Assembly (NCBI GenBank): GCA_000433415.1
Contig: FR890494.1
Location: 1-5,567 of the forward strand
Source: Clostridium sp. CAG:448
GTDB taxonomy: Bacteria > Bacillota > Clostridia > Oscillospirales > CAG-272
Direction: 5' to 3'
DNA length: 5,567 nt
Both the position numbers and the translations under genes were made by a program. Below are positions 1 to 5,567 of this stretch, one piece after another. Each line of letters starts with the position of its first letter. The stretch's first letter is position 1. Under the pieces are notes generated by a model. It had not been told where the DNA came from and did not search any database. It saw only the letters and a list, made by a program, of their open reading frames with translations.

Positions 1-45
1 TGGGTGCGGTGTGCGCAAAAAACAACAGATGGAAAGGAGCGGCAT
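1..45 (+). other. Short leader upstream of the first ABC gene
   Basis: This stretch is open in the frame of the first gene. A GTG at position 4 could in principle start a protein 14 residues longer. I prefer the ATG at 46, because a strong ribosome binding site lies directly before it and the 14 extra residues (MRCAQKTTDGKERH) resemble no part of an ABC ATPase. The end of an upstream gene cannot be recognised, and no promoter can be supported in so short a piece, so the operon may begin further upstream. Confidence 0.5.
31..39 (+). promoter_or_regulatory. Ribosome binding site of the first ABC gene
   Basis: GGAAAGGAG matches the Shine-Dalgarno consensus well and ends 6 bases before the ATG at 46. 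It decides the start codon in favour of 46 over the in-frame GTG at 4, which has no visible upstream site within the window. Confidence 0.8.
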
Positions 46-2448
46 ATGGCATTTTTACAGTTGCAGAACATCGGGAAAATCTATGTTTCGGACAACAATG
101 TTTCGGTCGGAATCCGCGGCGTCAACCTGTCTTTTGAACGGGGCGAATTCGTCGCGGTGACGGGAAAATCCGGATCGGGAAAATCGACTCTGCTCAATGT
201 GCTCAGCGGCATGGACTCGTATGAGGAGGGGGAGATGCTGATTGAAGGGGAACCCACCTCACACTATCTGCAAAAGGATTGGGAGGCATACCGAGAGCGG
301 TATATTTCCTTCATTTTTCAGGATTACAATATCATTGACAGCTTTACCGTCCTGCAAAACGTGGAGCTGGCGCTGAGCAATATCGAAAATCCGGTGCAGC
401 GGCGCAGGCAGGCGATTGCACTGCTCAACAGGGTCGGCATGGGGAGCCATCTGCACCATAAGGGCGCGCGGCTGTCCGGCGGACAGAAACAGCGCACGGT
501 GATTGCGCGGGCGCTGGCAAAGGACAGCCCGATCATTCTGGCGGATGAGCCGACAGGCAACCTGGACGCGAAATCCTCCGAGGAGATTATTGAGCTTCTG
601 CGCGAGGTGTCTGCGGATAAGCTGGTCATTGTGGTTACGCACAATTTTGAGCAGGTGGAGAAGTGCGCCACCCGGCACATCCGCATTTTCGACGGTGCGG
701 TGGAGTCGGACCAGGTGCTCTGCCCGGTTGCGCCGTACAGCCCCGCAGAGGACGCCGGCGGCAAAGAACCCGCAAAGGATGCCGTAAAGGATACCGCCAA
801 AGACGCCGGGCGAACGTACACGGGGGCGAAAAAACAGCACGAAATCCGCAACGGCATGGCGCTCGGATGGGTGCGCTTTGCGTCCCGCCCGTTCCTGTCC
901 GCGTTCCTTTGCATTCTGATGACGCTGACCACCCTGACCATTACGCTTTTTACCGCGTTGTCGGGGGACGCGTTCTCCCTGTTTGACAAATACACCCTCT
1001 TTACGCACATCGACGGCAGAGTGGTGGTTGCCCGGCGGGACGGCAAGGTGATGACCGACGCGGAACTGGAGGCGCTGGCGGAAAAGACGGGGGCGGGGAG
1101 TGTTTTGCACTACGACGCCGCCCTGGATCTGACGCAGACGACGCTGGTCAGCGACGGGGAGGACGACGCCTATTTCACCTACCGGCTGGGGTATCCGGCG
1201 GACAGCGTCCGGCTGAGCGGCGGGCGTTACCCGGAGCGCGCGGACGAGGTGGTGATGTACCTGCCCATCTATCTGCGCCCCATGTTCGGCGACGGCACGC
1301 AGGAACAGCGGTTTTCCCTGTTCGGCGGGCTTGCCTCCTACAAGGTGGTGGGCGTCAGCTATTTTTACGACAATACCAAAACGGCGCAGATGCTGTTTTC
1401 GGAGGAAGGGTTCGCCCTTGCCACCATGCTTTCCATGCTCGCGCAGAATAAGGACGGAATCAGCTATACCGCCACGTTGTCTGCGGCAGACGACAGCCTG
1501 TTTACCATCGGCGGCAGCGCCGAGCATCTGTTTGTGGACTTTGAGATGGCAGACGGCTACGGCATCCGTTCGACAAAATTTGAGGAAGGGTATGCGGCGG
1601 CATGCGGACAACTGGGAGAAGAGAATCTCCGGGTTTCGCTGAAGTTCAGCGGCAGTTTCCGAAACCTGGGCGGTGCCAACCTCAACGGTCTTTCCGGTCT
1701 TGTCTCCTCGGTGGTCTCGTGGGGAACGTCCATCGGCAATCCGGTGGAGGTGTCCTTTGACGACTACCCGTACATCAAAGAGCTGTCGCCGTCTCTTGGG
1801 GATCGCCTGGAGGAACGGAGGCAGGCGGGCTACAGCTATTATGGCGAAGATGTCATTGTGCTCTCGCCGCGCGTCCTCAGGGCGTTCATGCAGAGCGCTT
1901 ATTACGATACCTCCTATACGCAGGGCTCTCTGTTTTACGGCTCGGACGCCGCGGCAAAGAAACAGATCACCGCTTTGCGGGACATGGGGTATGACGCCAT
2001 GGCGTCCTACGAGACGGCGGAGCGGGATCTGCTGGAGAGCGTGGTGCGGGTGCTGACCCTGGGGTTGCAGCTGCTCGGCTGGTTCCTTTGCGTGATCTTT
2101 GTTTCCATGTTCTTGGGGCTTTGTTCCACGCGCGCTATGTTGGCGACCAAGGGGGATATTGCCATCATGCGTTCCATGGGAATCGGAACGCGGGTGATCA
2201 AAATCAGCACCTATGTGCAGACCATGATTGCCCTGATTCCCGCATTCCTTGTGACGGCGTGCACCTGCGTGGCGGTTTATCTGACTCCGGCGTCCAATCA
2301 GCAGTTTGTCTTCCTGCATGCGCCGGCATATCTGACCATCGGGGTGGTATTGATCCTGATTGCGGCGCGTCTGTCACGCAGATATGTGCGCAAAATGTTC
2401 CATGAAAGTGTGCGGAAAACCCTGAGAGGAGGTGCCAAGGGAGAATGA
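46..2448 (+). CDS. ABC transporter, fused ATPase and FtsX/MacB-type permease (800 aa)
   Basis: Membrane ABC protein with the MacB layout. Residues 1-220 are the ATPase domain: Walker A GKSGSGKS at 40-47, Q-loop Q92, signature LSGGQ at 143-147, Walker B ILADE with catalytic E168, D-loop NLD at 172-174 and switch H199. All key residues are consensus, so it should hydrolyse ATP. A charged linker (221-280, with a Lys-Asp repeat at 240-254) leads to TM1 (about 283-305), an extracellular domain (306-668), TM2 (669-693), the cytoplasmic FtsX loop (GDIAIMRSMGIG, 703-714), TM3 (722-746) and TM4 (758-775). The extracellular part shows MacB_PCD-like signatures: GGRYPERADEVVM at 392-404 and KVVGV at 433-437. 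It is larger than the roughly 230 residues of Gram-negative MacB and has a single cysteine, C520. The last codon overlaps the next gene as ATGA, so the two products probably dimerise. Start 46 is chosen for its ribosome binding site. The family is clear but the substrate is unknown: peptide, lipid, drug or lipoprotein are all possible. Confidence 0.93.
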   Translation: MAFLQLQNIGKIYVSDNNVSVGIRGVNLSFERGEFVAVTGKSGSGKSTLLNVLSGMDSYEEGEMLIEGEPTSHYLQKDWEAYRERYISFIFQDYNIIDSFTVLQNVELALSNIENPVQRRRQAIALLNRVGMGSHLHHKGARLSGGQKQRTVIARALAKDSPIILADEPTGNLDAKSSEEIIELLREVSADKLVIVVTHNFEQVEKCATRHIRIFDGAVESDQVLCPVAPYSPAEDAGGKEPAKDAVKDTAKDAGRTYTGAKKQHEIRNGMALGWVRFASRPFLSAFLCILMTLTTLTITLFTALSGDAFSLFDKYTLFTHIDGRVVVARRDGKVMTDAELEALAEKTGAGSVLHYDAALDLTQTTLVSDGEDDAYFTYRLGYPADSVRLSGGRYPERADEVVMYLPIYLRPMFGDGTQEQRFSLFGGLASYKVVGVSYFYDNTKTAQMLFSEEGFALATMLSMLAQNKDGISYTATLSAADDSLFTIGGSAEHLFVDFEMADGYGIRSTKFEEGYAAACGQLGEENLRVSLKFSGSFRNLGGANLNGLSGLVSSVVSWGTSIGNPVEVSFDDYPYIKELSPSLGDRLEERRQAGYSYYGEDVIVLSPRVLRAFMQSAYYDTSYTQGSLFYGSDAAAKKQITALRDMGYDAMASYETAERDLLESVVRVLTLGLQLLGWFLCVIFVSMFLGLCSTRAMLATKGDIAIMRSMGIGTRVIKISTYVQTMIALIPAFLVTACTCVAVYLTPASNQQFVFLHAPAYLTIGVVLILIAARLSRRYVRKMFHESVRKTLRGGAKGE
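2427..2433 (+). promoter_or_regulatory. Ribosome binding site of the second ABC gene, inside the first
   Basis: AGGAGGT is a full-strength Shine-Dalgarno sequence lying within the last codons of the first gene, 11 bases before the ATG at 2445. A weaker purine run (AAGGGAGA, 2437-2444) sits directly against the start. Together with the ATGA overlap, this allows both re-initiation by terminating ribosomes and independent loading, which would support roughly equal production of two partner subunits. Confidence 0.75.
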
Positions 2449-5400
2449 GTCAGATCAGTATTCGTGACGCGGACAAATATTACAACCGCGGAAAAGGGAA
2501 TCAGATTCATGTCATCAACCGGATCGGGCTGGAGCTGCCGGAATCCGGCATGGTGGCGGTGTTCGGCAGAAGCGGCTGCGGCAAAACCACACTGCTCAAT
2601 GCCATCGGGGGACTGGACACGCTGGACAGCGGCAGTATCCTGGTCGACGGGCAGGATATGCGGCAGAACACCGACTATCTGCGCAACCGTTACATCGGCT
2701 ATATTTTTCAGAATTACAACCTCAACGTCAGCCAGACCGTCGGCGAAAATGTGGCAAATGCGCTTATTCTGTGCGGTATGACCGACCGGGAGGAGATTGC
2801 GCGCCGGGTGCGCGTGGCGCTTGCCAATGTCGGCATGGAGAAATTTGCCGATCGCACGCCGGATACGCTTTCCGGCGGTCAGCAGCAGCGCGTTGCCATT
2901 GCAAGAGCCATTGTCAAGAACCCTGCCGTCATTCTGGCGGATGAGCCGACCGGCAACCTGGACGAGGCAAACACGGTGATGGTCATGGATATTCTCAAGG
3001 AGATTTCCAGGAGCCATCTGGTGGTACTGGTGACGCATGAGGCAAATTTAGTGGACTATTACTGCGACACCGTGGTGGAGCTGTCGGACGGGTGCGTCAT
3101 CAGCGTCCGCGACAACAAAGGGGCGAACGGCTATGTCAGCCGCAACAAAAACGATATTTATCTGGGAGAACTGCCCCGAGAAGACGGGCAGATACCCGGC
3201 GTTGAGATTTCCTATTACGGGGACGCGCCGGCAGAGGGAGAAGCGCCGCTGCGGCTGCGCGTGGTGCGCGTGGGCGGCAAGGTCTATCTGCAGAGCGAAA
3301 CGCCGGTGCAGATGCTGACCGAAAGCAGCGAAGTGCACCTGCGCGAGGGGGTGTTCGCGGAACAGCCGCGCACCGAAACCGCCTACGGAACCCGGCAGGT
3401 GGATCTGTCGGGACTGCCGCCGTTGCCCGCTTTGCCGAAGGCGAAATACGGGCGCCTGTACGGCTTTTGCAATTCGCTCCGTGCGGCATTCCGACTCAAT
3501 TTCTGCGGAAAACAGCGGAAGGGGCGCAGGCTTCTGCGCGCGACGCTGATTGCCCTTGCCTGCGTGCTGGTCTTTATGACCGCTTCCATGGGCGTACAGC
3601 TGAATAACTACTTTGACGTGCGGAAAAAAACGGACCCTGCGCTGCTGTATCTCGCATTGGACGGGGAAACAGACGGCAGCGCGCTGACCGGCGATCTGAC
3701 GGCATACGGAATTGACAGCATCCGTCTGTCCGGGATCCCCCGTTACGACGCCGCGACCGTGCAGGTGTCGACCGGCAATTATGTGACGGCGAGCATGACC
3801 AACCTGGAGGCGGAGGCGGACGTGCTGCACCTGCGTCTGAGTGCCGACATGCCTCTTTTGGTGGGGACGCTGCCGGCAAGCGGTGAGGGCGGCGCCGTTC
3901 TGACCGATACGCTGGCGGATGAACTGCTCCGGAGCAGTACCTACAGCCACATTGCACACTACCGGGATCTGATCGGTATGCAGATCATCGGGCTCAGCGG
4001 CGGAAACGGCGAGATGCGGGGCAGTGCAGTGTATGGCGGCACGGGGAGCAAGCGTGCGATTACCATCAAGGGCATTGTCCGCTCCGGCGTGCGGAGCATT
4101 TATCTGGACGATATGGACTACGCTTCCTTCGTGCTGGGCAGACTGGCACCCTCCCTGCAGCCGGTTTCCTCCCGACCGTCAGCCGACGCACTGACATTGC
4201 GTCAGGGAGAGGTCATCTGTGTGCAGAACCGGTATGACAGCGGCGCCAGCCTGCCGAATGCGGGAGAGAGCATCCGGATTCTGGGCAGGGAGTTCCGGGT
4301 TGCTGCGGTGCGCCGCACCTACACCTCGGAGGGCGAATACGGGATGTATTTTGCCGATGTGACCGGAGAACGGCTGCTGTCGCAGGACGAATACCGCGCG
4401 GAGCATCCGGAGCTGTCGGAATGGGATGCGGTCTACGAATGGGCGTTTGATTACTGGCTCTCCCGTTTCGGTGATTTTGCGGCATGCGTGATGGAAACCG
4501 ACCCGAATGCCGGATCCTACCCGACCCTTCTGTACGTTGCCGCCTTCCATCCGGAATGCCTGCCTGCCGCGTTTTTCTTCTTTGACAACGCCGTGCAGGC
4601 GTATCTGCCGGCGGGGATTGACACGCAGCTGCTCTACGCCGCCAGACTCTGCGAGCTCAAAACAGGAAAACGCCCGGAACCCAAAGAGGCGCGGCACTAT
4701 ATGGAATCCAATAACCTCGATCTGTATGAGGATATTGCCAAGGTAGGCGAGACATATGCGGCGGAATACGAATCCTACCGCGACCGGAGCTATACCTATT
4801 ACGACAACAAAGACGGGTGCAGAGTGATTCTGAACGATGCGGACTATGTGGCGCTGTGCGGCAGCGTGGGCGCATCGGACGCGGCAAGCGGGGTCAGCCT
4901 GTTCGGCACCTATAAGGCGGGCACGGAAACCTATTTTGAAAACTATATGATGATCCATACAAGCGACGCCGCGGCGGCGGAGGCGTATCTGCGCACCCAC
5001 TACGATGCGGAACGGGTGGTGACCTACGGGGAGCGGTTTGACGACACCATTGCGGAGTACCGGATCGGGATTGCCAGCAGTCTGATTTCCATGCTGGTGG
5101 TCACGGGACTGCTCTGTATGTGTCTGTTCTTTGTGATGCGCGCCAACTTCATGAGCCGGATCCGGGAAACCGGCATTCTGCGCGCCATCGGCGTCAGCAA
5201 ACGCAACATTGTTTACCGGTACGCCGTGGAGAGTGCACTGGTGACGCTTCTGACCGTTGTGGTCGGGTATCTGCTTTCCGCTGCCTTTATGTTCTATATC
5301 AGCGGGGCGCCGTACGTCAGTCAGGTGTTCTTCTTTCCGCCCTGGCTTGCACTGATTCTGTTCGTGGTGCTGTCCGCCGTGTCTGTGTTCTGCGGCATTC

Positions 5401-5462
5401 TGCCGGCGCTGATGCTCCTGCGCAAAACGCCCAGCCGGATTCTTGCCAAATATGACGTGTAA
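2445..5462 (+). CDS. ABC transporter, fused ATPase and FtsX-type permease with large extracellular domain (1005 aa)
   Basis: Likely partner of the preceding protein, with the same order of parts. The ATPase domain (1-217) has Walker A GRSGCGKT at 41-48, Q-loop Q89, LSGGQ at 142-146, Walker B ILADE with E167, D-loop NLD at 171-173 and H198. All are consensus. An unusually long linker (218-362) precedes TM1 (about 366-386). The extracellular domain spans about 387-873. It shows two MacB_PCD-like half-patterns (VGTLP...AVLTD at 473-488 with ITIKGIV at 539-545, and GEVICV at 588-593 with EFRVAAV at 616-622), then a helical, aromatic-rich stretch (about 644-790). It contains six cysteines (592, 681, 705, 736, 792, 805). 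TM2 (874-898), the classic FtsX loop (RETGILRAIGVSKRNI, 907-922), TM3 (929-952), TM4 (966-990) and the tail TPSRILAKYDV follow. The start is fixed by its ribosome binding site, the ATGA overlap and the usual N-terminal spacing to Walker A. The family is secure. The substrate is not identifiable, and a MacB-like drug-export label would be over-specific. Confidence 0.94.
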   Translation: MSQISIRDADKYYNRGKGNQIHVINRIGLELPESGMVAVFGRSGCGKTTLLNAIGGLDTLDSGSILVDGQDMRQNTDYLRNRYIGYIFQNYNLNVSQTVGENVANALILCGMTDREEIARRVRVALANVGMEKFADRTPDTLSGGQQQRVAIARAIVKNPAVILADEPTGNLDEANTVMVMDILKEISRSHLVVLVTHEANLVDYYCDTVVELSDGCVISVRDNKGANGYVSRNKNDIYLGELPREDGQIPGVEISYYGDAPAEGEAPLRLRVVRVGGKVYLQSETPVQMLTESSEVHLREGVFAEQPRTETAYGTRQVDLSGLPPLPALPKAKYGRLYGFCNSLRAAFRLNFCGKQRKGRRLLRATLIALACVLVFMTASMGVQLNNYFDVRKKTDPALLYLALDGETDGSALTGDLTAYGIDSIRLSGIPRYDAATVQVSTGNYVTASMTNLEAEADVLHLRLSADMPLLVGTLPASGEGGAVLTDTLADELLRSSTYSHIAHYRDLIGMQIIGLSGGNGEMRGSAVYGGTGSKRAITIKGIVRSGVRSIYLDDMDYASFVLGRLAPSLQPVSSRPSADALTLRQGEVICVQNRYDSGASLPNAGESIRILGREFRVAAVRRTYTSEGEYGMYFADVTGERLLSQDEYRAEHPELSEWDAVYEWAFDYWLSRFGDFAACVMETDPNAGSYPTLLYVAAFHPECLPAAFFFFDNAVQAYLPAGIDTQLLYAARLCELKTGKRPEPKEARHYMESNNLDLYEDIAKVGETYAAEYESYRDRSYTYYDNKDGCRVILNDADYVALCGSVGASDAASGVSLFGTYKAGTETYFENYMMIHTSDAAAAEAYLRTHYDAERVVTYGERFDDTIAEYRIGIASSLISMLVVTGLLCMCLFFVMRANFMSRIRETGILRAIGVSKRNIVYRYAVESALVTLLTVVVGYLLSAAFMFYISGAPYVSQVFFFPPWLALILFVVLSAVSVFCGILPALMLLRKTPSRILAKYDV

Positions 5463-5525
5463 ACCGGGAAAAGAGAAGAACAGAGATAGAGCAAAGATAC
5501 TGACGGGAGAAAAGAGAGAACAAAG
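5463..5525 (+). other. Purine-rich intergenic spacer
   Basis: The 63 bases between the second ABC stop codon and the next likely start are strikingly purine-rich on the + strand: by eye, fewer than ten pyrimidines lie between 5466 and 5525. There is no T-tract hairpin here, so no terminator separates the ABC pair from what follows, and the downstream reading frame could belong to the same transcript. Several GAGA/GGGAGA-like stretches could act as weak ribosome binding sites. Confidence 0.55.
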
Positions 5526-5533
5526 ATGCTGAC
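5492..5533 (+). repeat. Imperfect direct repeat spanning a likely start codon
   Basis: CAAAGATACTGAC at 5492-5504 recurs as CAAAGATGCTGAC at 5521-5533. That is 12 of 13 matches with a 29-base period. Each copy is preceded by a similar GGGA/AAAGAGA-type purine tract (from about 5466 and 5505), so the duplicated unit may be longer but interrupted by small indels. The only mismatch inside the 13-mer turns ATA in the first copy into ATG in the second, and that ATG is the proposed start of the next gene. Confidence 0.6.
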
Positions 5534-5567
5534 AATCGAAAGGGGCCGCCCCGCCGATACGGCGGGG
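5526..5567 (+). CDS. Start of a possible GNAT-family acetyltransferase (partial)
   Basis: An ATG opens a frame that stays open to the window edge and gives 14 residues, MLTIERGRPADTAG. This resembles the common N-terminus of GNAT N-acetyltransferases, where a first strand (xIRxA) is followed by PxD and the first helix. GNAT enzymes transfer an acetyl group from acetyl-CoA to an amine on a small molecule or protein. The ribosome binding site is weak (AGAGAG at 5513-5518, or GGGAGA at 5505-5510), which lowers confidence. The gene lies 63 bases after the ABC pair with no terminator in between, so it could be co-transcribed. Fourteen residues cannot prove the family; the alternative is that this is non-coding sequence containing a terminator hairpin. 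Confidence 0.42.
   Translation, partial: MLTIERGRPADTAG
5549..5567. other. GC-rich perfect inverted repeat at the window edge
   Basis: CCCCGCCG (5549-5556) and CGGCGGGG (5560-5567) are perfectly complementary around an ATA loop, giving an 8-bp GC-only stem. An overlapping smaller fold, GGGG-CCG-CCCC at 5542-5552, would compete with it. The stem could be the body of an intrinsic terminator for the ABC operon, but the window ends at its last base, so any T-tract is out of sight. The same bases also read as plausible codons of the partial gene starting at 5526, so the palindrome may be a chance product of GC-rich coding sequence. Confidence 0.35.

Noticed and set aside
4..45. GTG start at position 4 giving a 14-residue N-terminal extension
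   Set aside because: The ATG at 46 has a well-spaced ribosome binding site, and an ABC ATPase domain begins directly after it. The extension matches nothing expected.
259..2319. Long open frame on the - strand (686 codons) opposite the first ABC gene
   Set aside because: Its translation is rich in Arg, His and Gln with no recognisable domain, and it lies entirely antisense to a gene with unmistakable ABC motifs. It is a shadow caused by the GC-rich codon bias.
46..2448. A degenerate ATP site in one of the two subunits, as in many heterodimeric ABC exporters
   Set aside because: Walker A, Q-loop, signature, Walker B glutamate, D-loop and switch histidine are all consensus in both proteins.
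2298..5000. Several - strand open frames of 240-300 codons opposite the second ABC gene
   Set aside because: They are antisense to a clearly coding frame, have low-complexity Arg/His-rich products, and show no coding evidence of their own.
46..5462. Naming the genes macB or bceAB
   Set aside because: The architecture is MacB-like, but the extracellular domains are much larger, no membrane-fusion partner is visible and Bce-type systems have separate ATPase and permease chains. A specific name would imply an unsupported substrate.

Overview
The window carries a tightly coupled pair of large ABC transporter genes, both on the + strand, which fill about 97% of it. Each gene encodes one polypeptide with an N-terminal ATPase domain fused to an FtsX/MacB-type permease: TM1, a large extracellular domain, then TM2-TM4. 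The first protein has 800 residues and the second 1005. The genes share an ATGA stop/start overlap at 2445-2448. This suggests translational coupling and assembly as one heterodimeric transporter, probably with two intact ATP sites.

Layout: 1-45 is a short leader with a good ribosome binding site for the first gene. Positions 46-2448 hold the first ABC-FtsX fusion and 2445-5462 the second. Positions 5463-5525 are a purine-rich spacer with an imperfect direct repeat. Positions 5526-5567 look like the first 14 codons of another gene, perhaps a GNAT acetyltransferase, cut off by the window edge. No RNA gene, mobile element or CRISPR array was seen, and no promoter can be supported.

Organism: the sequence is GC-rich by eye, with many codons ending in G or C. 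Purine-rich AGGAGG-type ribosome binding sites and stand-alone NBD-FtsX fusions with very large extracellular domains suggest a GC-rich member of the Clostridia (Bacillota), such as a gut Oscillospiraceae-like lineage. This is inference from style; there is no marker gene.

Function: proteins of this architecture are generally mechanotransmission ABC machines. They use ATP-driven NBD closure to move an extracellular domain rather than pumping through a membrane channel. Known relatives handle peptides, macrolides, lipoproteins or peptidoglycan hydrolase activation. The substrate here cannot be read from sequence. The most distinctive parts are the roughly 145-residue linker and the roughly 487-residue extracellular domain of the second protein, which includes a helical, aromatic-rich insert and six cysteines. 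The window is best described as an uncharacterised member of a known superfamily rather than a demonstrably new system.
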